64,000 nt of DNA from Asterella californica (GCA_036924285.1 JAYKYS010000005.1:6324001-6388000); one strand, 5' to 3'. Shown: positions 40,440 through 53,277, counted from the stretch's first letter. Numbers and translations are program-made. The notes: a model not told the origin generated them from the letters alone.

Positions 40440-40894
40440 TATATGATTTACCTCGCGTGTGGCGGAGCCGCTTTTATCACTAAACTTGAGGTTATATCGT
40501 TTTCATCACAGGCTCGCATCTTCTATCGCTGTGTCGTTGCGTTGGACCGCTGATTTGGACCGCTTCTATCATTGTCGTGTATAAAAACATTTAGGTCGCA
40601 TGTGACAATGTCTGTGGCTATCACTGTATTATCTAGCACCGAGGCCGCTTCTTGGAGCCAATGTATCGCTGTATCGCTGGTGTAATCGTGGCGAGACACG
40701 GATGTCTTCTATCGCTGTATAGCTGAGCCACTTCTTCTATCTCTCATGACGGGACCACTTCTTGCCAGATATCTCTTTCATTATATCTTGTGGCGGGATC
40801 GTTTTGTCTTTTGTTTCACTTCTTTTACTCTTGTATCTTGCTCTTGCTTCTTCTAACTCTTGTATTGCTGTCGTCTGCAGGGGTCGGGATCAAT
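40440..40894. repeat. Degenerate repeats of tatcgctgt / ggaccgctt type
   Basis: Words such as tcttctatcgctgt, gaccgcttctatca and gccacttcttctatc recur irregularly. They share wording with the 91-bp minisatellite that follows, so this may be its decayed edge. Confidence 0.4.
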
Positions 40895-41245
40895 TCGCTC
40901 GGCTTCTTCGATCGTTGGCTAGGGGGCTGCTTTCTAACTGATGTCTTCTATCGATGGAAGCGGGCTACGTTCTCATGCGACTTCTTTCATTCGGCTTCTT
41001 CGATCGTTGGCTGTGGGCTGCTTGCTCACAAATATCTTCTATCGGTGAAAGCAGATTACGTTCTCATGAGAGTTCTTTCGCTCGGCTTCTTCGATTGTTG
41101 GCTAGGGGCTGCTTTCTAACTGATGTCTTCTATCAGTGGAAGCGGACTACGTTCTCATGCGACTTCTTTCGCTCGGCTTCTTCGATTGTTGGCTGGGGGC
41201 TGCTTGCTCACCGATGTCTTCTATCGGTGGAACCGGGTAAAAGTG
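40895..41245. repeat. Minisatellite, 91-92 bp unit, about 3.8 copies
   Basis: The word cggcttcttcgat starts at 40,900, 40,992, 41,083 and 41,174. Each unit has ggctgct, tgtcttctatc, tggaagc and acgttctcatg in the same order. Unit length is not a multiple of three, so the reading frames of 109 and 237 codons across it are by-products. Confidence 0.8.
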
Positions 41246-42195
41246 TTCTCACGCAGCATGCTACTTTCAGCAACGACAAACTGACAGAACGTCCTTCAGC
41301 GTTCTGCCAATTCTCACTTCATGGCAGGGCCGGTTTCTCTTCCTCTTCCACTTCACTTGTTGTAACATATCGCTGTCATGTGCGGGGATCGGGATCTTGG
41401 TCACTGCTTGTATTGGTCACTCATATATCTTGTATTGGTTCAATCTTTTTGGCGGATTGCGGTGGAACCGGGCTACTTCCAGTGAACGACGATTGTTGTG
41501 ACCGTCATATCATCTTTTTGCGTTTTGTGTCATCAAACGAAACAGGTGACACGATTATGGATGAAAGTATGAGACTTAGCCAAGTCTCATACATTTCCTC
41601 GTCAGTTCTCATCTGTGACGAATATTTCTCGATATTTCTCGACCTTACGAGTCTGTCTTATATCTGAAAACAGGATTGATAGATTCGTCTAACAATACTT
41701 TTTGATAGACGAAGAACTCCCTTGGCCTATCTCAAGCTCGGCGATACGTTTATCCTTAGAGGTCATGCCTTCTTGCATGGCCTTCATCATCTTGATGAGC
41801 TTTGTCAAGACTCCTTGACTTCCTATGCTTGAATCATTGGGCACCGTTGCAGAACTCCATCTTGTTGCACAAGTGCAGCAGCTGGTACTAGGCTTCTTTG
41901 ACGTTGGAGTGAAGGTTGTCAATTATTGTCCTCTCATTATACTTCAGGGGTTAACTCGAGTCGAGCGGGTGCACTTTCGTCCGGGTGAGAAGTCACTTTC
42001 TTTTACTCGGATTTCAAGAAAGGTTTCTTACACAGTCACTTCCGAGCAAAGTAGTACATGACGAAGCTGTACAATACAGATTTTACTTACGCTACCGCTA
42101 TGGAAGGCACGGTTCGATACATGCGGTTGTGTGTTACTGTAATGTAAAATTTTGTTGGGCGGAGCAATTGCATTTTTACTTATAGTTATTGTGAG
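41246..42195. other. Unassigned, possible coiled-coil scrap
   Basis: On the minus strand 41,689-41,922 reads LTKLIKMMKAMQEGMTSKDK followed by a heptad-like RIAELE. It is coiled-coil-like text as found at the end of some retroelement gag proteins, but too short to assign. Confidence 0.3.
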
Positions 42196-42232
42196 GAGTG
42201 AGTGAGTGAGTGAGTGAGTGAGTGAGTGAGTG
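42196..42232. repeat. Microsatellite (gagt)n
   Basis: About nine uninterrupted units. Confidence 0.9.
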
Positions 42233-43270
42233 CGCGGAGAAGGGAGGAGGGAGGAGGGAAGAGAGCGTAAGTTGAGAAGGTGGAGTGTGTCAAGATGGGT
42301 TAATGGATTTGTTTGTATTTTTTTTGTGAAGAAATGAGTGAATATTAAATATTTTTGGGTTTTATAAGATTACATAGTCTTTTGTTTAAGATTTCTGATA
42401 GATGTTTGAGAGCTTTCTTGCTATAGATAGTGTGTTCTTTATCCTTAGAAGATTAGAGTTCTTTATTTGAGAGTATATTTTTGAAATGTTTTTATTACTA
42501 GTATCGTTTGGTTGGATATAGTCTCTTTTCTAGTTATTAGTACTCTCTCTTCTATGAGCGAGATTGATCCAAGATACTCCATGTCCGATGTGTGGTCAAT
42601 TATTTATCTCGCAAAGAATAAAGTCTCATGTGAGAAAGATGCACAAGAGCTATGAGATGGTTTACGTATCTTCGGAGTATTGATGGATTCAGAGGAACTT
42701 CGTCTCCCGGTTCTTAGATGCTGCACAAGCGGAGGAAGTTTTGCATATTGAGGATCTCTTTAGATTAGAGGATCCTCATGTTGCCTTTGATATCATTTCT
42801 TCTTTCATTTCACGTCGTCCGGGTTAGTTACTCCGCTAGTACCTTCATCTCTCTATCTTCATCTCGCGTCTTAGAGAATTTGATGAGAGGATCATGGAGG
42901 TCTTTGGCGACATCTTAGGATCGGAGATCTTTGAGTGTGTGGTAGGATCTCTCGCACTTAGATAGACATCATTGCCGATATCATGTGGCGGGGTGGGTTT
43001 ATCATCTATGGAGGAGACTGCTACGACAGCTTTTTTGGGTAGTTGGGTCCTTTCAACACCTTGACTCTATTGACGTTTCTTCATGCGAGATAGATCTGTT
43101 TTGGAGACCTATGTGACAAAAGTGGAGGATAGTTCTTAACCATTACATATGTGTCTTTGTGAGACAAGAGATAGTTTGACTCTTGAGACACGTGAGACAC
43201 ATCCTCGATTCAATAGCTTAGCTATCAATGGATACTACGGACTGCAGTCCTCTTTGACGAGACACCACTT
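42233..43270. other. Degenerate plus-strand coding-like region
   Basis: Scattered open stretches, for example DPHVAFDIISSFISRRPG near 42,775, and stops. It may be the decayed upstream part of the retroelement whose C-terminal domain follows. No motif is recognised. Confidence 0.3.
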
Positions 43271-43985
43271 CTAGCAAGTTCTTCATGCGCTCTTAGTTGA
43301 TCTTTCCATCTGATGAGATACTAAAGTTAAACTCGGCTCTTGTTTGGACAAGGACGCATGCTCTTGACTCATAGCTTGATCTTGCATTAGAGCGTTACGA
43401 CTTCTCTACAGCGATGAGGTTCCACCTAGGTTTGGTCCAGCTTGTTGCTTCGGCACTGTCCACGTATGATTGTGATGTCTCGCTCGACATCTCGGATCGA
43501 CACCTTGCTCGTTGTGCTCACGATGAAGAACGAATAGTTACTCATGATGCCATCATGGACGTTGTGTTTGCTATAGCACGAGAGAGCGATTACAAGACGT
43601 GAAGAGAACGTTGATATGCCCTTCAAACGAGAGTGTCAGTGAGAGCTTACATGTACATGATGAAGGAGGATCAAGTCTCAGTGGTAGATGTGGTTGTCAT
43701 GGATGGGCTACGGACGTGGCGGCAGCAGCAAAGATGATCAAGTATAAGAGCATGCAGGAGGGATATCACTTCCTCTCCTTAGCTTTGAAGATATATGGAT
43801 CAACGGTATCAGAGTTTGATGTTTTTATTGTGTCAAAGTCTATCATGAAAGACTCTAAGAGATACCACTTTCTCATTTTTGCACTAAATTTTTTAGACAG
43901 CGAGTTTTCATTGCTATACAAAAGCTTTAGCAGGCGTGGTCCACATGAGAGCAATTGGAATAGGCGATGCTACTTCATGTGAACT
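43271..43985 (+). pseudogene. LINE-type C-terminal (zinc-binding) domain relic
   Basis: With stops and one frame change, the plus strand reads LNSALVWTRTHALDS, then ERYDFSTAMRFHLGLVQL, then DISDRHLARCAHDEER followed by HDAIMDVVFAIARES, then VSVVDVVVMD, and in another frame AAAAKMIKYKSMQEGYHFLS and LALKIYGS. The order (helical F-x-x-AMRFHLGL, D/H...C, R-x-x-THDAI-x-DV, D-VVV-D, then FL-x-LALKIYG) matches the region downstream of RT in some plant and algal non-LTR elements. TGA at about 43,600 and 43,615 fall at tryptophan-like sites. It is inactive. Confidence 0.45.
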
Positions 43986-45270
43986 TGTTGTATGCAGGAG
44001 TTTTTATTTACCATGTGTGATATTTTAAGAGCAATAGGAGACTTTAGAGCTACTGATAGTGGAGCTTAGCCTGGATGTTCTTCCTCCTTTGGAGACATTG
44101 GTTGCTTGATCCTTGGGGTCCCTCTTTTCCTTGTAAGGCTTGATGAGGTCCTTTCATCCGTTGACTATTCATCGCGTGTTTCCTCGACAAACACATAGAC
44201 TGTGTATAAATTTGTTTGCATTGTGACATCACCAATCAACTTTGTTGTATCATAGAGCTTGTGAAGAGAATGACAAAATTCACGTATATTGAATAGGCTA
44301 TGAAGGTATGCATAAATTCACGAGTATTGCAAAGTCAGCCTTTGGATCACAACACTAAGTGAAAGCGTAAATAAATTCATTTGCATTGATTTGAAAAATT
44401 CCAAGTGTATTCTAAAGCTTATGTTGTCTTCACAACAAGTTGTGAAGGCACATAGAACATTATCTATATTGCAAAGTCATCTTTCGAGACACAGCATGAT
44501 GTGAATGCGAAGTCTAGCTCGTCCACGTAGGAACAGCATATCGGCCCCCTCATCCTAACTTGTGCTCTATATAAACTAATTCACAGTGGTTCGAAGACTG
44601 GCATCGAAACTTAAAGAAGACTGGCTGAGAGAACATGTGAAATCTTTGATCTTGTAGGTACAGTGAGAGATTATCCGTGAAGTAAGAGAACAATCTATAG
44701 GGGCATGCAAGAGAACGAATCAGAACTGGATGGAGGGGCACATATGACAAGTTTTGCAAATTTTAAGGTAGTAGAATTTTAGCAAGAATTATGACAGCTT
44801 CTCGACAAAGTCAAGGTCCAAATAGATGTAGGTGCCAGTCAATTGCAAGGCATTGTCGCTGAAAGAAACCATAGGTTTGTTCGAGGAGAGGTAAGTGAAG
44901 CAAGGAGCAATGGAGCGTAGTACAAGGTCTAGAATTCTTCAACCTCCATGCACTTTGTGAGTTGTTGATCGTTGCAATATCACCTACTGGTGCTAAGTTG
45001 ACGGGTTCCTGAGAGAGATTATCTAGAATCTCTTGCACATCGTCATCTGAGTCCATGGTAAAACCATAGAGGGTCGTAAGGAATGGACTACTTAGCTTCA
45101 ATGATAGACGATCGATAGGTCAAACGATGGTGGAGCCGTCTGACAACTCACACACTGACGATGAACTTAGCTCAAGCCCATGCTTAGCTTCTATCAAAGC
45201 CATGCCATATGATGTTCCAGGTCAGTTATCTTAGTCCCAATACAACTTGTTACAAAGAATTGTACTGTCC
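43986..45270. other. Intergenic, no gene supported
   Basis: A minus-strand frame at 44,811-45,101 contains MDSDDDVQEILDNLSQEPV, which looks like an acidic protein start, but has no continuation that can be followed. The rest is AT-rich with short cattgcaaag-type words. Confidence 0.3.
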
Positions 45271-45273
45271 CAT

Positions 45274-45470
45274 TCTCCTGCAAGTTTCGCTAACATTCGA
45301 TTGATAACACATCGGCAAAGACATAAGAGAAAAAGTACAAGCTTGAAGCAAGCATGAATAACCAAAGCAACTACTATTAAGCGTCCATCCCATGTTGTTC
45401 CTCTGCTGCTTCTTGCATTCTCCTGCAAGTTCTGTTGTCGTTTGATAACACAAGCATCAAAGACATCAGA
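45274..45470. repeat. Pair of diverged direct repeats (about 52 bp)
   Basis: tctcctgcaagttt...cgattgataacacatcggcaaagacat (45,273) and tctcctgcaagttctg...gtttgataacacaagcatcaaagacat (45,418) are related, with 145 bp between starts. Confidence 0.5.
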
Positions 45471-48400
45471 TAACAGGTAGAACAAAACATGAAGAAGCGC
45501 GACACGGTCTCATCTCTCTATCATTTCCTAAAGCCGGCTTCCTTACTCCTGTATTGTCGTTTCCAAGTGGCAGAAACAAACAACAGCTGCATCCCAACAG
45601 ACTCCTCCAATAAAGTGAGTTGAATAAAGAGAAAAGTAGCAGAGATGCAGAAAAGAGCAATTCGAAGATCCACTTGCAATCACTTGAGAACACTATAAAA
45701 TACAGGGTAGAAAAACTTTGTGGTGGTACATAAGTAGCCAACCGTCGAAGAAAAGCACCGTTGAGGAATTTATAAAGCAGCCCCTAACGTCTCGCCCCAC
45801 AGCTGTTAACCTATCCACCACTTGTATTTTGGCTCGTAAAAGATCTACTTGTAATGCTCAAGAACTAGGAGTTTAATTTATTATCTAATCCTTCTCTTCG
45901 AAAGGGTTAGGTATTTTCAATAAAACCTCTCTTTTTTTAACTCTGCAAGGTTATCTTCTAATATAGTTTATACCATGTTTAACAGCACTTTACTTATAGG
46001 TTCTTTTCGTAACTCTAGTTTGGATGTAAAGGTTAACAGTTTGATTCATTATAATTATTTATAATTTTATTTTACTGTATGTATATTTTTCAGTAACATT
46101 AAATGTAAAAAAGTTCGTCGAAAGTGAATTGGGATGTATATTATTGATAGTTGAAGACTGAACTTGTCATAAGGAGCATTACTTCATCTCTATAAAATCA
46201 AACTATCTTTGTCAAAATAATAATATACCGTCTACAGTTTTCTTAATTTGATAAAAAATTGCTTCTCAACACTTGACAAACACTATAAATTCATGACTGA
46301 GAGACCTGAATTTGTATGAAATTTTGATTCATCTAAATCTCAGCTTTTTCACACCATCAACATGATCTTACTGGTGTGCTTTGATGTTCAACCAGAACGT
46401 CATCACAAATCTTTTAATGATCCAAATGTGATTCTACGTTATAAATTGACACCATTGTTAATAACATGCATAATATACGCTTTTAATTCCACAGGAACAC
46501 CAGTTACTAGGAAGAAATTACATATCTGAAACATATGTTACAGTCTCATTTTCCATTGTGAGTGAATCAACTTAGCATAATTATATTTTTTCCCTTCTAT
46601 TGTAATAACCATTCAGTACGCACAGGGTGATATATTCTATTCACAATTTTTGCTGATTTCATGTTATATATGTACTAAATTAAATATCTAAGTGAATGGA
46701 TGAGTACAGAAAATGAAGAATGTGTGATATACTATATACTGCTACTAACAATAAAGTCTGAGTGGATTACCAAGGTATCACAGAGACCTGAGAATGATGT
46801 CAATGCACGCAAGTACTTTTCATGGTTTAAGTATGAGTGAACATACCGATATTATAATTCTGAGATGCGTGAATAGATAGTTATAAACTGTAATATGTCA
46901 TTGTGCATATTCATGCAGGATTGAATGGTTACTATGGTATTAGTAAGCATGCTCGATACCTTACATGTGTGAAGTACTTTAATACATTCTTCATTGTGCA
47001 TTAATTAGCTTAGAACTCATTCACACTAGGTTACTATATTTTTAAATATACAAGTCTTTCTATAGATCTACTCACATGTTAAGTACAAACTGCAGTAGAA
47101 GTTAGTTTCGATAATTTGGGTCCTTATCAGATTTTGTGCCATTAGTGGTTTGTTTTTCATACCATTGAAACAAACCATGAGAGAAAACATTATCATATTT
47201 TTATTGTGGTGGGTGATCCTCGTGATCTCTGTCTTGCGTATCAATACGACATGTGAGTTTGATTGCAGAATGGAATCTGGTGTTTGGATTAAGACGAACT
47301 GCAAGAATGCATGCGATCTTCGTGTTACAGTGAATCACGAATACTGGATTACACGCTTCTGGTTCTAAAGATGGAAAGATGTTCAGATAGTTTTGGTTCA
47401 AGAGTGAGATATCATGAACTGGTATTAGAGTTCCAACTTGTACGTACAAGGTTATATTGTTTGACGAAGAACTTGCCAAGGTCTATAAAAATCAACAGTA
47501 ATCTCCAAGCTCATTTACATTTCTCGAAAGAAGGAGATCACTAGGTGATGAATCTTTGCTCAAGTCAAGTACAACCTTAGTATGTGGTAACTCTTTGCAT
47601 TGCAATTTAAACGACATTGCATTATGATGAAGATGGACCAACATCTTTATTTTACATTCCTTCTCATGTGTTCAACATGAAGCAACTTCTAAATGCCGAA
47701 GATGAGACCAAGAAAGTTGAGAAACATAGTTTTGATGTGGCAAGATCTTCAAGAGAAGACGAGGCATTGCTTCAATACTTGACTTTCTTGGAGTAGTTTG
47801 ATGATGAACTCTCACTTGAACGTTTTCTTTGTCGAGGTTGCAACATTGCAGCTTGACTCGGCTACCCAGAATCAAGTTCAACACGAGTCAGTGAAAGATC
47901 CTAGAATGGTCCTTGACTCTTTCGCATTTTGATTGAGCACAAAATTATCGATTGGTCATATCATCACTGTACTTTGTGATTACGTATTTTCTAGATTAGA
48001 AATACAATTTTGATATGTAATTCAGTCTCACGTGAATATTGTGAATTCGTCTTTGAATGACTTTCAAAAAAGATCAAAGTGGATAAACTTGTAACATGAA
48101 ACTGTCTTCCGCATGACTCTTAGTTTGTGAAATGTATTGTTTTCTTGAGGTAATGTTACTTTTCTTGAGATTACACTAAGATAAATCAAAAATTGTTTAG
48201 CGAGTACTTAGTTGTAGTTAATGACAGTTTAGAGATTATACGGAACTAACCATATTTGATAACACTCATAATGCTCCATTGTCAGAATTCATCTTATGCA
48301 TCATTATAACTCGTAATGTTGTCAGCCAAGGAAGCATAAGAATAATTTTATATCTTCTGGTCTCCATTGCATCTATAGTGCTCCGAGCAGAATATAACGG

Positions 48401-48985
48401 TACCTTCAATCACTAGCTGATTACATGGCAGATTGATGTTTATTCACCTAAACTTCATCACGCTTTTTTTTATTTCAGTGTCAATGTAATTTTGAAACGA
48501 ATTATTTGTCGAGTTCCTCCAGTCATGTGCTCTCCTCATAGGCTATATGTAGGATTGAAATGATGCTTGCTTGTTCACCATGGCCATGTTAAGATGGTTG
48601 AGGGTCAGTTAATTGAACAATGTGAAATGTAAAACCTACACCTTCCGTCATGAAGAGTTAGGCATAAATTTCGAGTAATTGTCGGTACTTAATGTATTCG
48701 GCAGTTGAGTTTGACGGCCTTGTAGTCGCACGACACAGTCATTTCTTTCCTCCATTTTCAACCCCATCAACCTGCGTCCCGTTGCGTGTGTGGTGTCCTC
48801 GTGAATGTGGTAGTTATTATGCTGATTCGTGTTGAGATAATAATTTTCAGAAGAAGGATGACGTATTCAGAAATAAATCCACACACATTTGGACGGGAAG
48901 TACAATTTTCTGATTCTTTTATAGATAAGTTTTATAGACAGAATATATGCTTTACATTCAGCTGTTGCCGTAAGCAAGAGATATG
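45471..48985. other. Long AT-rich intergenic stretch
   Basis: No gene, RNA gene or mobile element can be supported. The open frames near 47,068-47,544 overlap on both strands and lack features. Confidence 0.4.
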
Positions 48986-49095
48986 TAGAAAACCTTGTGC
49001 AAAACCTTGTAGGTGCAATGCAGTACGATGGACTGCACTGCAGAAAAGAAAACTTGTACACTGGTGTAGAAATACCTCGTGCAAAACCTTGTAGG
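48986..49095. repeat. Direct repeat gtgcaaaaccttgtagg with hairpin
   Basis: gtgcaaaaccttgtagg occurs at about 48,996 and again at about 49,079. Between them tgcagt-acgatgg-actgca can form a hairpin. It lies just 3' of the Rep pseudogene, so it is worth testing as an element end. Confidence 0.5.
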
Positions 49096-49269
49096 CTGTG
49101 TATAGTAGAGTAGTACGCAGAAATAATATAATTTACACTACGGTGGATAGTTTTTGAAAGTTTTTCATTCTCCGGACGCTTCTCCTGCATACAGAAATGT
49201 ACAATTAAAATCTTGAAATGTTCGAAGGAGATTGAAAGCAAAGGTTGACAGTAAGGATGTTTACATTTT

Positions 49270-50186
49270 CTGGCTGTGTCCGGTCCAAGACTCCGATCGA
49301 GAGCACTGCAAAGCGGTAGGTACGAAGGTTGTGTCTGCGTAAACTGTGGGCGATGCTCGTGAGTCGAGGAGCGGGGTGTCTGTTGATCTCCTTCGTTGTC
49401 GTCTACTGCATCCACTGTGAAATACCTGCCACGGTGTTGTTGCTAGGAAAAAAATAATTCATCAATATCTTTCATGACAACAGTTTCAGGATGCACCAGA
49501 ATGGCTTTCCAGAGAGCATTGCTACGTGCTCGTGGGATGCTAGAATCCATCAGCCACTTGCATGATGGTGCGTATTTGTCATATTTGATCATCATTCTGA
49601 GGTACGTTCTCAGCTTGTTCCTAGAGGATGTCTGATACGATATTTTTTGTACTGCAACGCTCTCTGTAAAATGTTATTGAAGTTTAATTCGACTCGATTT
49701 TCTGTATCCACTGCATCTAGCAGCGTGAAAAGCTCATCATAATCTGTCAACATGGATTCTGAAATATTCTTCATGCAGCAAATATGATGCGCCTCAGATA
49801 TCTTTCATACAATATCCTACCATCATGACAAACGTGTGAAGCTCTTTGTTGTTCAGTCTCTTCACACAAACGTCCGCTCCCAAAGGTCTATCAGGACCTT
49901 TCCAGCCCAAAATATAAACGATGCACTTTTTAATTTCTATTGGGATAGTAACTTGCGAAGACAAGACTCCTTGTACATGTAAATGTAGTAATGCCCCTCC
50001 CCTCTCGACTGAAAGAAGACCGCTTTCGCACTCCCGATGAAGAAAACTGGAAAGAATGGGTCAGCAGGTCATATCTAAGTCACTTCCTATCTGGCTGACA
50101 GTTAACGAAACTTCATGTGGTTTTCTCAAAGATTTGCGAGGGTTGCTGACTGCTGGAGGGTTCGTGCATAGAGCAATCAAGGGCAT
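49270..50186 (-). pseudogene. HUH-type Rep endonuclease pseudogene
   Basis: Reads from ATG 50,186 downwards. Motif I region: PHEVSLTVSQ (50,091-50,120). TGA at 50,062. HUH motif II: VERGGALLHLHVQGV (HLH at 49,977-49,985). Motif III, the catalytic-tyrosine helix: MVGYCMKD (Y-x-x-K, 49,799-49,813). Then comes a frameshift near 49,797 into AHHICCMKNISESMLTDYDE and NILQRALQYKKYRIRHPLGT, another near 49,612 into LRMMIKYDKYAPSCKWLMDS and ARSNALWKAILVHPE, TAG at 49,443, and an open tail RGRYFTVDAVDDNEGD. The three motifs in order and spacing are those of rolling-circle Rep nucleases, which nick and join single-stranded DNA at an origin. There is no helicase domain. Candidate sources are an endogenised Rep plasmid or virus, or a Rep-encoding transposon (replitron-like). 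It is dead: one frameshift pair and two stops. Confidence 0.65.
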
Positions 50187-52100
50187 CAGATGAGAAAGAG
50201 ATATGCTTACACCCGAGTCAAAATTAGACAGGGTTTAGATCATCACAAAATGCAGTGAACACAATGAAGACGGTAAACAGCGTGAACAACAGGCTTAAGT
50301 AGTTTTGGATCTCGCGTACACTCCAAATATTTAAGATAACAAAATAGCACGGAATGACGATCACGAAAGATCAACCAGTGATCTTGTAATTCGATGTAAT
50401 GATAAGGTTCGGTCAAGGCATAGTAGCAAGAGCGAGTAGTAGTAAAAGTGCGGGAGATGAATACGTAATCCAATATTGGGAGTAGGAATTTGTGAGGTTC
50501 CAGACAATGCTGCAAATCTATGTAAATGTAATCTCTTTCTCGATACAGTTGTATGTCATCAAAAGAAAGACAACGCGAAGTGATAAGAGAATACGGCGGC
50601 AAGGTGAGTGGGCAGATGCAATTTGTCTAAGAGGTAAGAATGTTCTGGTTCAACATGAAAACATTCTGTCTGGATATCGTCTAAGTTGAGGGTGGACTGT
50701 ACATCGATTGTTGTAGGAGTGACAGGAATTGAAACCAACATAACCAGCGATAGCATATTATGGTTGTGTCTACTCTACTGGATTCTTCGGAACCGACTGT
50801 ATAAGCAGCCACTTCTTGAAATCCAAGTAAAGAGAAGTGTACATTACAGGGCAGCAAATCTTTTGGGGGAAGAAATGGCCCGCCAAGACGGCTCCAACGT
50901 GGACTTTCCTGCTCGCGAACTCTGACAAAAAGCAATAGAGCGCGACGGGATTTACCCACACGGAAATCTTTTCCCGCTCGGCAGTTTAATAAAACAAGTC
51001 TGATAGATCTCGATCGAAGCTAGGTGAAAATATACAACGGTTCACATTCATGAATGAGATGGACATGAAGCAGAACACCCCGTTCAAATCTCTGATTCCT
51101 TACTTTGTGTCCACAAAGGAAGGAAACGATATTTTCGCTATCCAAAATGGTACGCTTCACAAATACCGTGCAGAAATAGTCTAAGATAATTCTCTTGGTA
51201 TTATTTCTGGACGTTTGGAACCGGCTATGCTTCAATCTTCACGGTGTAAATCTACGGGAGCTGGCTGCCGCTGGCGACATGCGGGTCTGTACAGACGACT
51301 CGTTACGGAGATCACAGGTTTGAGGGTCCACTCACATTAACAGTTGCAATTTACCGTGCCGTTCCTGTAGTTAAGAGTTAACTCGTTCTTCGCAACTGCA
51401 CAGTTTATGGGTACAGTAATATAAAGTTTCAAACACCCGTGATGATTCTCTGACCCGTGAGAATGAAATTTTTTCTTGTAACTCCAACGCATCATCCCGG
51501 GTTGAGATAAATCGCCACGGGTTTGGTTTTTGAATCGCATGTTCCCATGCAGTAAACCATGACTGCGACTCCCGCTACAGTAAAGTTCGAAAGTTGCGAA
51601 GTCATTACAGTTAACTGCGCAGAATCATACAGTCGAGCCAAAGGTCGAGTCCAATACGAGTGGCCCTTCAGTGCTTGCGATGTGAATGCAACTGTGCAAC
51701 ATGAACAAAGCGGCTGCCTCGTTGTCCAAAAACGTGACAAGAATGGCATGGACTGATGATCCTGTTGATACCTCTTTCCAGTAGATGGAATCTTGAAAGG
51801 TAAGCCTTCATTGGGTTAAGCCCTGATTCTGCTCGGGTGGGCGTCTCCTGTCCGTTTTGCTACCTTTTCCTTTTCTCAACTCTATCTCTGTTTCTAGTAA
51901 AGAGCAGTAAGGGAGCCGGGTCTACTGACCGAAATGACGCTTGTCGGATCTGAGTGCATCTCTCGAGTGTCCTTATACGTTTGGTACATCTTCGGCTTCT
52001 TTTCGTTTTCCCTTTTCTACCTTGCACCGTCCAGCCAGAGCGAGGGGTCAAGAGTCAACAGGTTACGACATGCACTGCCTTTGCCTTCTGAGGACTCGCG
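50187..52100. other. Intergenic upstream of the Rep relic
   Basis: No gene recognised. The minus-strand frame 50,243-50,602 (119 codons) lies 5' of the Rep start but shows no motif. Confidence 0.35.
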
Positions 52101-52123
52101 CTCTCCTCTCTCTCTCTCTCTCT
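52101..52123. repeat. Microsatellite (ct)n
   Basis: About ten units with one interruption. Confidence 0.85.
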
Positions 52124-53277
52124 GTCGCTCTCATGTGCAATAGTGATGAGTATAACAGTCCCCGATTTCCAATTGCTATATAGCAGGAGGGTCGAGTCTT
52201 CCATGAGCTAATTATAACGTGTTGTCGATATGGAATGGATGGACGGAAAGAAGGAAGGGGGACTCTGCCTAACAAGAGTGGTGGGACGATCGATCACCAG
52301 ACCAAATCGTAGGTGTAAGAGGTGTTTGGACGGTGCTTCTGTTTCCACTAGTGTTTGTGGAGATTATACTAAGGGGGCATATCAAGAATAAAACGGCTGT
52401 GTTTGGATATGAACTGATGATCACCTGAAGTCTAATTTTCACATCTGAAAAATCACTGCAGATTGATCGATCATGCTGTGCTGTTCTGATTCTCGAAGGT
52501 GATGAAGATAATAGTACAAGTCATGACGAGGACTTCCTCATTGACAGACATCCGTCAGGACAGTACATTGTCATCTTCCGTGAAAACTAGGGCGTGGATC
52601 AGCTTCCACCTTAGGGCCATAAGAAACTACTGGTGTCTGAAGACTGGTCTTTCCATTTTGCAAGCTTCGCTCTTCTTTCCTCATATTTCCCAGCTAACTG
52701 ATCACTGATTTGATCGTCGTGCTCCAGCTCCGACGATCAAATCAATGGTGTAGTGGCCTCGAGTGGCAAGTAAGCGAAACCACTGGAGCACGTTCAGAAA
52801 GTCGACAATGATTCCCAGTTTCGGTCTCTGTGCGCGTCTTAAATCTAGTGACGCGATTACAGAGCCTCCGATGTGACCAGAATAGAAAAGGAAAAATGAA
52901 ATATTACCGACAGGAAAGTCCAGCTCCGACCCCAAAAACTCCTGCACCAAAAGCACAGCAATAGTACGGTTCAAAACCCAGAAAAGCTGAGAGTTCTCCT
53001 GTTTGTAAAGATTCGTTCGACTTCTATCGCGCGTGATGATGACAGGTTACCAACCTCAATCTACTCCACTCCACATGAGCAGCAGCAACTGCAAGAACAA
53101 CCAAAGCCGTAGGCAGCAGGACAAAATCCTAACGAGTTTTCACGGAATCAGCAGATTCAGCACCCGTGGTTGCACATGACCTATCCGAGACTTGACTTAC
53201 ATTTACCTATACTCCTATCAGTTGATGTCGTGCGAGTCTGCACCGTCCGATGGACTTGCAAATAACGATATACTTTG
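52124..53277. other. Intergenic, no gene seen
   Basis: A quasi-palindrome at about 52,706-52,745 (tgatttgatcgtcg-tgctccagct-ccgacgatcaaatca) has a 13-base stem. No other structure was found. Confidence 0.4.

Noticed and set aside
40790..41667. 109- and 237-codon frames
   Set aside because: They are by-products of the 91-bp minisatellite; the repeated peptide changes frame from unit to unit.
44811..44900. DWHLHLFGP as a possible second HUH motif
   Set aside because: No tyrosine motif or Rep-like text around it; most likely chance.
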